Origin: Sphingorhabdus sp. EL138
GTDB taxonomy: Bacteria > Pseudomonadota > Alphaproteobacteria > Sphingomonadales > Sphingomonadaceae
Length of the DNA: 64,000 bases
Reading direction: 5' to 3'
Assembly: GCF_945890115.1 (NCBI RefSeq)
Contig: NZ_CAMDCK010000002.1
Location: forward strand, 62,001-126,000
Made by a program: the position numbers and the translations under genes. The notes beneath the pieces were generated by a model. The model was given only the letters and a program-made list of their open reading frames with translations. It had not been told where the DNA came from and ran no database searches. Positions 1 through 8,360 of the stretch are shown here, piece after piece; position 1 is the first letter of the stretch; every line of letters starts with the position of its first letter.

Positions 1-2
1 AT

Positions 3-1016
3 CAAATCACCGGAACGGCCATTCTTTCGTGGAAGCCTGTCGATGATCTTCTGCTCTACACGAGCTTTGCACGCGGGTATAAAGCGGGCGGCTTCAACCT
101 TGACCGCTCGGCACTGAAGTCGCCAGTTCCAACCTTTGCCTCGCTTGGCGGCGCACAGGCACTGGTTGGTAGCCTTCAGTTCGATCCCGAACTGGTGGAC
201 AGCTATGAACTGGGTGCGAAATTCTCGAACGGTCCATTTGGCCTTAGCGTTTCGGCCTTCCGTTCGGACTTCAGCAGCTTCCAGTTGAATACTTTCAACG
301 GTACTGTGTTCCTCGTTCAGAACGTCAATGGGTGTAACAACCTCGTTGGCGGACCAAATGCGGATACGGATCAGAATCTGTCTGCTGCTGGCACCAACTT
401 CAATGCCGCGCCGAATACGACCGGAAGCTGTGCCAAGGGCGACATCACTTATGGTGTTCGTACGCAAGGTCTTGAGCTTGAAGCATCGCTGACGCCAGCA
501 CGTAACTTCCGCATGGCGGCTGGTCTGACGTATGCCAAGACCACCTATCGGGACGATCTGATCGGAACTAAGAACGGCGCACCGCTGGATTCTGCATTGC
601 GCAAATTGCCCGGTGACAATCTGTCGAACGCACCTGAATTCGTTGCCACCTCAAGTGTCACATGGACGCCGGATATTGGCAGCAATGGTATGAGCGGCCT
701 TGTTTACATCGACGGTCGTATGACCAGCGATTACAACACGGGTTCCGACTTGTTCCCGCAGAAGGAGCAGGACGGTTTTGCCGTATTCAACGCGCGTATT
801 GGTCTGCGCGGCGCGGACGAAGCTTGGGGTATTGAGCTTTGGGGCCAGAATATCTTTAATCAAGATTATGCACAGGTTGCCTTCAACTCGCCATTCCAGG
901 CGGGTCAAAGTTCAGCACCATTTGTGGATTCGCAATATCCCGGTGGTCGCCAGATCTTCTCGCAGTTCCTTGCTGAACCGCGGACCTATGGCATCACATT
1001 GCGCGGCAAGTTCTAA
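3..1016 (+). CDS. TonB-dependent receptor, C-terminal part (5' end outside window)
   Basis: The reading frame is open from base 3, so this is the 3' part of a gene that starts upstream. The first residues seen include SFARGYKAGGFN, the RGYK.GGFN strand motif typical of sphingomonad TonB-dependent outer-membrane receptors. Alternating beta-strand sequence follows and ends in an aromatic C-terminus (ITLRGKF), as expected of an outer-membrane barrel recognised by BAM. The visible 337 codons cover only the last part of the barrel; plug and TonB box lie outside. The substrate cannot be told. A strong terminator follows. Confidence 0.9.
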   Translation, partial: QITGTAILSWKPVDDLLLYTSFARGYKAGGFNLDRSALKSPVPTFASLGGAQALVGSLQFDPELVDSYELGAKFSNGPFGLSVSAFRSDFSSFQLNTFNGTVFLVQNVNGCNNLVGGPNADTDQNLSAAGTNFNAAPNTTGSCAKGDITYGVRTQGLELEASLTPARNFRMAAGLTYAKTTYRDDLIGTKNGAPLDSALRKLPGDNLSNAPEFVATSSVTWTPDIGSNGMSGLVYIDGRMTSDYNTGSDLFPQKEQDGFAVFNARIGLRGADEAWGIELWGQNIFNQDYAQVAFNSPFQAGQSSAPFVDSQYPGGRQIFSQFLAEPRTYGITLRGKF

Positions 1017-1039
1017 GAACTTCGCTCACTTAAATGAAA

Positions 1040-1069
1040 AAGGGCTCGCAGCGATGCGGGCCCTTTTTT
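1040..1069 (+). terminator. Rho-independent terminator after the TonB receptor
   Basis: An 11-bp stem (one G-T pair) closed by a GCGA tetraloop is followed by an uninterrupted run of T. It lies 23 bases after the receptor stop and fits an intrinsic terminator for that gene. Confidence 0.88.
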
Positions 1070-1136
1070 GTTGGATGAAGAGACGGTGGGACCGAGTTGC
1101 AGGCAATCAGAGCAAATAGCTTCTGCACGCAGCCTT

Positions 1137-1229
1137 CGTCATCCTGAACTTGTTTCAGGATAACAGGCAACAGTGATGCTTTATCCTGGAGCCGGATGCT
1201 GGCAGAGCCAAAGCAAGTTCAGGATGACG
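1137..1229. repeat. Dispersed inverted repeat, CGTCATCCTGAACTTG family
   Basis: Two 16-base arms (1137-1152 and 1214-1229) are perfect inverted copies. The left half is also a hairpin by itself (ATCCTGAA, short loop, TTCAGGAT). The same family recurs near 14.2, 21.3, 25.7, 26.4 and 37.6 kb, always between genes. It is a MITE- or REP-like palindromic element with no coding capacity. Confidence 0.85.
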
Positions 1230-1282
1230 ATAAAAATATCATATTGAAAAAACGCGCTTAATCGCGCCGTATGCGGTGCAGC

Positions 1283-2671
1283 TTAACTGCTAAAACCCAC
1301 GCTCAAGAAGCCCGGCATCGGCCCATTCCAGCCATCATCGCCCGACGTCGCAGCACCGGTAGACTGCTCTGGCTTAGCGACTTCAGCCTTAGGCGCCGCT
1401 TTCTCACGTGCTGGCTTGGCTGCCGCTTTCTCGCGCACTGGCTCTGGCACTTCGGCCGCTGCCTCAGGCGTGTCAGACCGCGCTTCCTTGGCCTTAGCCG
1501 AGGGTGTTCGGCGCCCCCGCTTTGCCGGCGCACGTTCTTCACCTTCGGCGGGTGCTTCGATTTTGCCAAAACGCTCGATCTTATTACCGATCAGCTTTTC
1601 AATGCTTTCAATCGCTTCTTCGTCGGCCTTTGTGACAAATGTAAATGCCTTGCCCTTGGCGCCAGCACGGCCGGTACGACCAATGCGGTGGACATAGTCA
1701 TCGGGATGCCATGGCGCGTCAAAGTTAAACACATGGCTGACGCCCTTTACATCAAGCCCGCGCGCCGCGACATCGGATGCCACGAGCAGATCAATGTCGC
1801 CATTCTTAAACGCTTCCAATTGCTTCTGGCGCGACGCTTGGTCGATGTCACCATGGATTTCGCCGGAACGAAAGCCGTGGCGTTGAAGGCTGGTGTTTAA
1901 TTCGCGCACCGTCGTCTTACGGTTGCAGAAGATGATCGCGTTCGACACGGTTTCCGTGCGCAGAAGGTCGCGCAAAACATCGCGCTTTTTCATCTGGGTT
2001 ACGTTGACCAAAAACTGTTCGATGTTGACGTTGGCGGTCGCGGGACGGGCAACTTCAATATATTTGGGATTGGACAAAAACTTGTCCGCCAGCTTCTTGA
2101 TAGGCGGCGGCATCGTTGCCGAAAACAACAATGTCTGGCGCGTTGCTGGCAATTTTGTGCAGATATGTTCAATATCGGGAATAAAGCCCATATCGAGCAT
2201 GCGGTCCGCCTCGTCGATAACGAGCATTTCGCAGCCAGTCAGCAAAATCTTGCCGCGCTCAAACAGGTCCATCAACCGGCCAGGAGTAGCAATCAACACG
2301 TCAACGCCCTTTTCAAGCGCCTTGACCTGATCCCCCATTTGCACGCCACCAATCAGAAGCGCCATCGACAGCTTATGATATTTGCCGTATTTTTCAAAAT
2401 TCTCCGCAACTTGCGCAGCCAGTTCGCGTGTTGGCTCCAATATTAAGCTGCGGGGCATCCGCGCGCGCGCGCGGCCATTGGCGAGCACGTCAATCATCGG
2501 GAGAACGAAACTTGCCGTCTTGCCCGTCCCTGTTTGGGCGATGGCGATGATGTCGCGCATCATTTGGACTTGCGGAATAGCTGCAGCCTGAATTGGGGTC
2601 GGCGTGTCATAGCCAGCCTCGCTCAAGGCTCTCAACAACTCGTCAGACAGGCCGATATCGGCAAAACGCAT
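1283..2671 (-). CDS. DEAD-box ATP-dependent RNA helicase (RhlE/DeaD type)
   Basis: It unwinds RNA duplexes using ATP, probably in ribosome assembly or RNA decay. From a start at 2671 the protein has 462 residues with all core motifs in order: AQTGTGKT (45-52, Walker A), PTRELA (80-85), TPGR (129-132), DEAD (153-156), SAT (184-186) and HRIGRTGR (about 329-336). After about residue 380 comes a low-complexity tail rich in Ala, Lys, Glu and Pro, common in RhlE-like proteins and likely RNA-binding. The frame is open to an ATG at 2737, but the family similarity (MRFADIGLS) begins at 2671, so I chose that start. No partner gene is adjacent. Confidence 0.93.
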   Translation of the reverse strand: MRFADIGLSDELLRALSEAGYDTPTPIQAAAIPQVQMMRDIIAIAQTGTGKTASFVLPMIDVLANGRARARMPRSLILEPTRELAAQVAENFEKYGKYHKLSMALLIGGVQMGDQVKALEKGVDVLIATPGRLMDLFERGKILLTGCEMLVIDEADRMLDMGFIPDIEHICTKLPATRQTLLFSATMPPPIKKLADKFLSNPKYIEVARPATANVNIEQFLVNVTQMKKRDVLRDLLRTETVSNAIIFCNRKTTVRELNTSLQRHGFRSGEIHGDIDQASRQKQLEAFKNGDIDLLVASDVAARGLDVKGVSHVFNFDAPWHPDDYVHRIGRTGRAGAKGKAFTFVTKADEEAIESIEKLIGNKIERFGKIEAPAEGEERAPAKRGRRTPSAKAKEARSDTPEAAAEVPEPVREKAAAKPAREKAAPKAEVAKPEQSTGAATSGDDGWNGPMPGFLSVGFSS

Positions 2672-2786
2672 ATGATGTTCCGGAAAAAAATGGCGCAGCG
2701 CCAACAGAAACAAATTCATGGAGACGCGCGTGGGCATTGGTCGCTACCACAACAAATGTCAAGATACATGCCCGATCAAACGGGCG

Positions 2787-3290
2787 CTAGCGCGGGATCA
2801 GCAACCTGAATTTGTCGATATCGCATTTGGCGCCAGTGCGGGCATGCAAAAGATCGCGATTGACGCATAATTTGCCGTCATATGACCGTTCCATATAGGC
2901 GCCGGCGTAAAATTCGCGGGCGAGGCAGCCGTCCCCTAGATACGCACGAATGAGAATGCCGTCCCGCGTCACCAAATCCAGACTGCGGTCAGGACCAGGC
3001 CGCGAACCACCAAGCCTGTTGACCAACAGGCATTTGCCAATCTTTTTTTCCTTATACCGGATCTTGCCAACGGACTGTCGTTGCGCGCCCACCGCTGCCG
3101 GAACTGAATCCGAGGCAGGAAATCTAACAATGACACGTTGGTCAATACGCACCTGGTGAAAGTCAGTCTTTAACCCCAAAAAGGGCATGAACGGACGATC
3201 AATCGCAGCAACGCTAAAGTGCGCCAAAGCCGTATGCGACAATGTTGTGCCTGCGACCGCAAAAAGGATGATTACCAATAGTGCGCGCAA
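2787..3290 (-). CDS. Hypothetical exported protein
   Basis: Unrecognised 167-residue protein. The first 23 residues form a clear Sec signal peptide (hydrophobic core LLVIILFAVAG, then an Ala-rich cleavage region around TALA). The mature part holds several Cys residues (CLLV, DGCLA, KLCV, AKCDI) that could form disulfides in the periplasm. It lies 115 bases upstream of the helicase on the same strand and is divergent from the FAD oxidase. Function unknown. Confidence 0.65.
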   Translation of the reverse strand: MRALLVIILFAVAGTTLSHTALAHFSVAAIDRPFMPFLGLKTDFHQVRIDQRVIVRFPASDSVPAAVGAQRQSVGKIRYKEKKIGKCLLVNRLGGSRPGPDRSLDLVTRDGILIRAYLGDGCLAREFYAGAYMERSYDGKLCVNRDLLHARTGAKCDIDKFRLLIPR

Positions 3291-3380
3291 GAAACATTCC
3301 GGTATGAAGTTGAAGTTCGGATCGCTTTACCCGATAAGGTTGAACCTATCATGAATTGCGAGCCAAGGCCGTTGCGGACA

Positions 3381-4820
3381 ATGGAAAATACTGTGCCAGA
3401 TGTAAAGATTTTATCCGAATTTCGCGCCATATTGGGACCGAAGGGCTATTCGGACGAAACCGACGTGATTGCCCCTTGGCTGACCGACTGGCGCGGCCGA
3501 TTTACAGGAGCCGCGCCTGCCCTGCTTTCGCCTGCCAATACGCACGAAGTTGCAGCCGTGGTGAAGCTCGCGGCCAAGCATAGGATTTCGCTTGTTCCGC
3601 AAGGCGGCAATAGCGGGATGGTCGCTGGCGCAACGCCGGATAAGAGCGGTCAGCAAATAATCCTGTCTTTGCGGCGCATGAACAACATAAACGTGATGGA
3701 CGCGGAAGATGGGCTGATATGCTGTGATGCAGGGGTTATTCTGCAGAATTTGCATGAGGCAACAGCGGCGGTTGGACGCCGTTTTCCGCTGACCTTGGGT
3801 GGAAAGGGATCTGCCACCGTCGGCGGGTTGATTTCAACAAATGCTGGCGGAACGCAAGTACTCCGCCATGGCACGATGCGGATGCTGGTGGCCGGCCTTG
3901 AGGCGGTCTTGCCCGATGGATCCATCTACGACGCTATGGCACCGTTGAAAAAAGACAATCGTGGTTATGATCTCAAACAACTGCTGATCGGCGCAGAAGG
4001 GACGATTGGCATCGTCACCAAGGCCGTCTTGCATACGGTCCCAGCCCTGATAGATCGCTGCGTCGTGTGGGCCGGTGTTGACAGCCCCGCCCAAGCATAT
4101 GGCTTGCTGTTGTTTATGCAACGGCATGGGCGGGAACGCTTGGAAGGGTTTGAAATTCTGCCGCAACGCGCGCTGAATGCCGTGACGACACACATCGCCG
4201 GAACCCGGCCACCGCTCGACACCGCGCATCGCTGGCACGCGCTGATGGAATTTGTGCAGGATGATCCAGGCCAGATGCCCCCCGGCGAGCTGGCCACGCA
4301 CCTTTTGGAAAAGGCTATGCATGAAAATCTGCTTGGCAACGCGACCATTGCGAGCAGCGACGCGCAAGCCGAAGCATTCTGGAAAATTCGCGATTCGATT
4401 GCAGAGGCTGAGCGCGCGGCGGGGCCTGCGCTTCAACATGATATCAGCGTCCCTGTGTCGGCGATGGCGCGCTTCATTGAGGATGAATCCCCTGTGATTG
4501 AAAGCAGCTATCCCGGTACCAAAACGCTTGCCTTTGGGCATTTGGGCGACGGCAACATCCATTTTCATGTTAAGGCACCGGATGGCGTCGATGTCGCCTC
4601 TTGGTACGCAGGCGATGGCAAAGCGATCACGTCGCATGTCTACGACCGTGTGCGCGCTTATGGCGGGTCGCTTTCCGCAGAACATGGCATTGGACAGGCC
4701 AAAATTGACGAGTTCGAACGCCTGGCGGAACCAGCGCGGCTTGCCGCATTGCGAGCCATCAAAAATGCGCTCGATCCGCTGGGAATTATGAACCCCGGCA
4801 AGCTTGTTCCGCTTGCGTAA
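3381..4820 (+). CDS. FAD-linked oxidase, GlcD / D-2-hydroxyglutarate dehydrogenase type
   Basis: A flavoprotein of the PCMH/VAO fold that oxidises a D-2-hydroxy acid. The FAD-binding half shows VPQGGNSGMVAGATP and GGLISTNAGGTQVLRHG, the pyrophosphate-binding loops of the family, and LLIGAEGTIGIVT. The C-terminal FAD-oxidase domain contains FGHLGDGNIHFHV and the terminal SAEHGIGQ..K...MNPGKLV signature. Length (479 residues from 3381) is normal. An in-frame ATG at 3351 would add ten residues. D-lactate, D-2-hydroxyglutarate or glycolate could be the substrate; sequence alone does not decide. It is monocistronic as far as can be seen. Confidence 0.88.
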   Translation: MENTVPDVKILSEFRAILGPKGYSDETDVIAPWLTDWRGRFTGAAPALLSPANTHEVAAVVKLAAKHRISLVPQGGNSGMVAGATPDKSGQQIILSLRRMNNINVMDAEDGLICCDAGVILQNLHEATAAVGRRFPLTLGGKGSATVGGLISTNAGGTQVLRHGTMRMLVAGLEAVLPDGSIYDAMAPLKKDNRGYDLKQLLIGAEGTIGIVTKAVLHTVPALIDRCVVWAGVDSPAQAYGLLLFMQRHGRERLEGFEILPQRALNAVTTHIAGTRPPLDTAHRWHALMEFVQDDPGQMPPGELATHLLEKAMHENLLGNATIASSDAQAEAFWKIRDSIAEAERAAGPALQHDISVPVSAMARFIEDESPVIESSYPGTKTLAFGHLGDGNIHFHVKAPDGVDVASWYAGDGKAITSHVYDRVRAYGGSLSAEHGIGQAKIDEFERLAEPARLAALRAIKNALDPLGIMNPGKLVPLA

Positions 4821-4886
4821 ACAAGGCGATCCGCTTAAACGGCGCCTTCAAAATTTCTTTAATATAATTCAACGATGGAGTTATCT

Positions 4887-5666
4887 ATGGCCACCGCGCC
4901 CCAAGCCGCCAACCTCCCGCTTTTGTACAACGACCTATTGCCGTTGAGCAGCAACGATCATGCGACGTGGAAGTCGCGCATGCTCGAAAACGCTAAATTT
5001 CTTGAGGGCCAACATGCCATTCCGTTGACGATCGAAGAATTTGTGCCGGCGTCGCGCACCTATCCAATCATCTTCTCCGCATCAGACAATCCCGTACCGC
5101 TCGTCCTGATGGGCATGAATGAGGGCGTGAACACCTTCATGAATGACGAAGGGCATTTTGAACGACCCGTTTACATCCCTGCCTATGTCCGCCGCTATCC
5201 CTTCCTGCTGGCGAAACTGCGTCCGGACACTGACGAGCTGTCATTGTGCTTTGACCCAACGTCCGGTGCGGTTGGCGAATTTGAAGAAGGGCTGCCTTTG
5301 TTTGAAGACGGCAAGCCAAGCGAGAACACAAACGCGATTTTGAAGTTCTGCGAAGACTTTGAAAATGCTGGCGCGCAAACGCACGCTTTTGTTGAGGAAA
5401 TCCGGAAGCTCGATCTTCTCATGGATGGCGAAGTGTCTATTCAACAAGAAGGTCAGGCGCAGCCCTTTATCTATCGTGGCTTTAAGATGGTCGATGAAAA
5501 CAAATTGCGCGAGCTTCGTGGCGATACAGTTCGCAAGTTGAATCAAAACGGTATTCTTGCGCTGATCCATGCACATTTATTCTCTTTGCAATTAATGCGG
5601 GAAATCTTTGCAGTTCAGGTCGCACAGGGTAAGGTACCGCAAGTGACGGAACTGCCTTCGGCCTAA
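4887..5666 (+). CDS. SapC family protein
   Basis: Soluble protein of the SapC family (PF07277), common in sphingomonads and Caulobacterales and often encoded near TonB receptors or S-layer genes; its biochemical role is not established. Recognisable family features are the N-terminal LLPLSSNDHATWK, YPIIFSASDNPVPLVLMG, YVRRYPFLLA and the acidic DEGLPLF-like segment, with the C-terminal ALIHAHLFSLQLMREIF. I prefer the ATG at 4887 because GGAG sits six bases before it; an ATG at 4875 adds four residues. No signal peptide is seen. The gene is followed by a long gap holding a small-RNA candidate. Confidence 0.88.
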   Translation: MATAPQAANLPLLYNDLLPLSSNDHATWKSRMLENAKFLEGQHAIPLTIEEFVPASRTYPIIFSASDNPVPLVLMGMNEGVNTFMNDEGHFERPVYIPAYVRRYPFLLAKLRPDTDELSLCFDPTSGAVGEFEEGLPLFEDGKPSENTNAILKFCEDFENAGAQTHAFVEEIRKLDLLMDGEVSIQQEGQAQPFIYRGFKMVDENKLRELRGDTVRKLNQNGILALIHAHLFSLQLMREIFAVQVAQGKVPQVTELPSA

Positions 5667-5881
5667 GCCGACCTAATGCTTCATGCCGTCACGCCACCTA
5701 TTGGGGGGAAGTGACGGCAGGGCGAACCGTACATATTCTTTTCTACATTCTATGGCGCTGACGCGGTTGCAGCGAAGGTTAACGCACAATTCCTCGCAAC
5801 CATCGGGCGGCTGGTCGGCAAACTGTCGTTGTGTTTGCCTCGAGTCTTGAAACCGTAATGCCAACACCCCATCCTTAGGTA

Positions 5882-5981
5882 TGGACGGAATCATCCCCTC
5901 CCGTTTCCGTCCACCGATGTCTGTGAGGGCATCAACTCCCTGAACCTAGGCCACCCCGGAACGATCCGGGGTGGTTTTTTT
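5882..5981 (+). ncRNA. Candidate trans-acting small RNA with an anti-Shine-Dalgarno loop
   Basis: About 100 nt in the 317-base gap between sapC and the amidohydrolase gene. It has a perfect 8-bp hairpin (GGACGGAA, 5883-5890, with TTCCGTCC, 5905-5912) whose loop holds TCCCCTCCC. A weaker AGGG/CCCT hairpin follows at 5926-5941, then a textbook terminator. C-rich loops complementary to ribosome-binding sites, followed by a terminator, are a known design of alphaproteobacterial sRNAs; membership of the suhB/mmgR family is possible but not shown. The 5' end is inferred from the first hairpin; I see no clean promoter. The rest of the gap (5667-5880) shows no gene. Confidence 0.55.
5951..5981 (+). 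terminator. Strong Rho-independent terminator
   Basis: A perfect 10-bp stem (CCACCCCGGA / TCCGGGGTGG) with loop ACGA is followed by seven T. It points along the + strand and is 285 bases beyond the sapC stop, so it more likely ends the small RNA proposed at 5882-5981. The amidohydrolase gene stop on the other strand is 2 bases away, but the T-run is on the wrong side to serve it. Confidence 0.9.
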
Positions 5982-5983
5982 CA

Positions 5984-6853
5984 TCATTCCGCAGCAATTA
6001 GGGTAGCGGAACCCAAGGCTTCGTCTGCAAGCGCCGACACCAAAGCAGCAACCATGCTGTTCATGCGGTCAAAACCAGCCCCAGGATGGCGCAAATCGGG
6101 GTCGAGATACAAAGAACGGTCGACTTCCAGTTGAAGGGCATGGATGTTTGCACGTGGCCGCGCATGGCGGCGGAGAATAAACGCGCCAGCATAAGGATGG
6201 TTAAGCGCGGCACTAAACCCATGGACTTGCAACCGCGCCATTAACAACTCGGCATATCGCGACGCTGCACTTTTGCCGAAACGGTCACCAATGACAAATT
6301 GAGGTGCGGGTCCAGAAGTTGCGCCACGGATCGGCGGCATGCTGTGAAGATCAAGCAATATGGCTACACCAAACCGCTGCCGCATGTGTTCGAGCACATC
6401 GGCGACAGCTTCGTGATAAGGTCGGTGGAACGACAATATGCGGTGCTGCACATCATCCAAGGTAAATTGCCGTTTCCACAACTCACCCTCGCCCGACAAT
6501 CTTCGGGGAATCAGGCCAAGACCGCCGCGTTGTTTCACCCCTGGCGGCGGATAATCACTGCGCAGCGCCCCTTGCACCATTTCTGCGTCAATATCCTGCT
6601 CGTCGCGGTTCAAATCAATCCACGCCCGCGCACGGTGCGCCATAATGACAGGATAGCCCAACGCGACACAGCGCCGCGTCAAAACGTCGGCATATCTGTC
6701 CTCAAGCCGCATTAGGACGGCAGGCGGTAGCCTTAATGCATCCAACAGCGCCGATGGATAATCACGCCCGGCATGCGGCACGGACAGTAGCACAGGCACA
6801 GAGGGTATTTCCGTGCCCCATATTGCGAATCCATCTATATCCGGTGATGCCAT
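5984..6853 (-). CDS. N-formylglutamate amidohydrolase family protein
   Basis: Belongs to the N-formylglutamate amidohydrolase family (PF05013), which hydrolyses N-formyl-L-glutamate in histidine breakdown or related N-formyl amides. Seen in the sequence: LLSVPHAGRDYP near residue 23, ARAWIDLNRDEQDID near 75, LLDLHSMPP near 167 and the C-terminal ALQLEVDRSLY. Length (289 aa) is normal for the family. No hut genes are nearby, so the physiological substrate is uncertain. The gene runs toward the small-RNA terminator and stands alone. Confidence 0.85.
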   Translation of the reverse strand: MASPDIDGFAIWGTEIPSVPVLLSVPHAGRDYPSALLDALRLPPAVLMRLEDRYADVLTRRCVALGYPVIMAHRARAWIDLNRDEQDIDAEMVQGALRSDYPPPGVKQRGGLGLIPRRLSGEGELWKRQFTLDDVQHRILSFHRPYHEAVADVLEHMRQRFGVAILLDLHSMPPIRGATSGPAPQFVIGDRFGKSAASRYAELLMARLQVHGFSAALNHPYAGAFILRRHARPRANIHALQLEVDRSLYLDPDLRHPGAGFDRMNSMVAALVSALADEALGSATLIAAE

Positions 6854-7070
6854 GCTTCCCCTTAACTAACCTTGGACATAATTGGCAGATACTCAGCAAA
6901 ATGGGGGAGAAATAAAAAGGTGCACAGGCCAAGCGCCAACTTCCCGTCCAAGCCCTTCCATCTCAAGGGTCTTGTTCTCGAAGTCGAATGCTTGTTTGCA
7001 AAGGAAAATTTCGGTGAACTGAAATAGGCTTGAATGATAGGGCAAGCCCAGCTAGAGGCTGCCGCAGAGT

Positions 7071-7145
7071 GGGCGTATAGCTCAGTGGTAGAGCACTGTG
7101 TTGACATCGCAGGGGTCGCAAGTTCAATCCTTGCTACGCCCACCA
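7071..7145 (+). tRNA. tRNA-Val (GAC anticodon)
   Basis: A full cloverleaf can be folded: 7-bp acceptor stem GGGCGTA/TACGCCC, D-arm GCTC-AGTGGTA-GAGC, anticodon arm CTGTG-TTGACAT-CGCAG with anticodon GAC (reads GUC), variable loop GGGTC, T-arm GCAAG-TTCAATC-CTTGC, and an encoded 3' ACCA. It is a single tRNA between the amidohydrolase and AraC genes. Confidence 0.95.
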
Positions 7146-7214
7146 TGTTTTCCTTTGCGATGTCTGTATTCATTCATGCGCGTGCTAAAGTTTCACCGCG
7201 ACAATAGCTGCGGC

Positions 7215-8192
7215 TTAACGTCGGCTTGGCGGCGTTCCGGTCCAGTTTTTGTATGCGCGGGTAAATGCGCTTAGGTCACCATAACCCAGCAGCAGTGCGA
7301 TCTCGCCCAAGGAGCGCGTGCCTTCTATGAAGTACAGCCTGCACAAGTCCTTGCGCACCAAATCAAGCAAGTCGCGGAACGACATGCCTTCATCGACCAA
7401 TTTACGCCGCAATGTCCGTTCGCTCATGCCAAAGGATGCGGCCATTCGGTCCAATGTCGGCGGTGACTTGTCTAACTCACTTGTGAGATAGAAATAGCTG
7501 AAGGCCAATTGGGTTTTGCCTGCAAACATCCACTTGGCCGGAAGCGCATAGCGATCAGATTCTGCATCAAGCAGCGCCTGATTAGCGAACGGCGACGGAC
7601 GAAATACCTGACGCCCTGCGATTTCGAGGCGCGTTTGCGGCATTCCGAATTCTACCGGACATCCAAAAGCCGCGTCGTAAACGGCCCTGCCAAATTGGGG
7701 CTGATGCTGAAAATGGACAGCCTGCAGCACAGGTGGTTCGTTCAGCAACTGCCGTGACAAACGCGCGAAGTTCATTACGGAAAGCTCGACAAAACTGGCG
7801 TAGCTCTGCACAAGGCCGGGTGGGTAATCCCATGTAAAAAACGGTGGTTTGCCATCCGCGTGGAAGGTCGTCCGCACCATATTCTGCCGCAGTGGTTGAA
7901 TACGCACATTCGCCCGAATCACTGAGGCAAGATCAAGCTCGAGACGTGTGACATAGCCAAAGTCGGAAAAGTTCTGCATCGCAGCCTTGTCGCCAAGCCG
8001 CAGGTGCACCGCTGGATCGTTAAAATAGGTCTGCAATGTTTTTAAAAGACGCAACGCCACTTGCGCGGAAATCCGGCTTAAGGGATTGCGTAGCCTTGTT
8101 TCATCAAGGCCCATAGCAAAGATAAGCTCGCGCTTGTTCGCCCCCTCTGCAACTGCGGCACGCAATATCCAGGCGGCAAGACTTGCCGACAT
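7215..8192 (-). CDS. AraC family transcriptional regulator
   Basis: Transcription factor with an N-terminal arabinose_bd-like ligand domain (PF12625 type; first residues SASLAAWILRAA) and a C-terminal double helix-turn-helix AraC domain: MAASFGMSERTLRRKL then GEIALLLGYGDLSAFTRAYKNWTGTPP. This fusion type usually regulates lipid or hydroxy-acid metabolism in Proteobacteria. The frame is open to an ATG at 8345; I favour 8192 because family similarity starts there and it leaves a 168-bp intergenic region facing the divergent thioesterase gene, its most likely target. Neither start has a convincing ribosome-binding site. Confidence 0.85.
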   Translation of the reverse strand: MSASLAAWILRAAVAEGANKRELIFAMGLDETRLRNPLSRISAQVALRLLKTLQTYFNDPAVHLRLGDKAAMQNFSDFGYVTRLELDLASVIRANVRIQPLRQNMVRTTFHADGKPPFFTWDYPPGLVQSYASFVELSVMNFARLSRQLLNEPPVLQAVHFQHQPQFGRAVYDAAFGCPVEFGMPQTRLEIAGRQVFRPSPFANQALLDAESDRYALPAKWMFAGKTQLAFSYFYLTSELDKSPPTLDRMAASFGMSERTLRRKLVDEGMSFRDLLDLVRKDLCRLYFIEGTRSLGEIALLLGYGDLSAFTRAYKNWTGTPPSRR

Positions 8193-8360
8193 TGTGTCGG
8201 GCGGGATAGCTTTTCCATTCTGCAGCAGATTGTCGATCCAGTTATAAATCGGATGTCTCCCGTTGGCGATGTCACAAGGTTCAACACGCAACGCATTCCG
8301 ACGCAAGCCAGTTTTCGTCCGCGGCTTGCGGCATTGATTTTCCATCGCTAAGCCCGAGGC

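Noticed and set aside
5673-5894. 73-codon minus-strand ORF between sapC and the amidohydrolase gene
   Set aside because: No ribosome-binding site or recognisable features, and it runs antisense into the small-RNA hairpin.
6862-7173. 103-codon minus-strand ORF across tRNA-Val
   Set aside because: Its start (GVARIELATPAMSTQCSTT) is the well-known false protein produced by reading a tRNA gene backwards.
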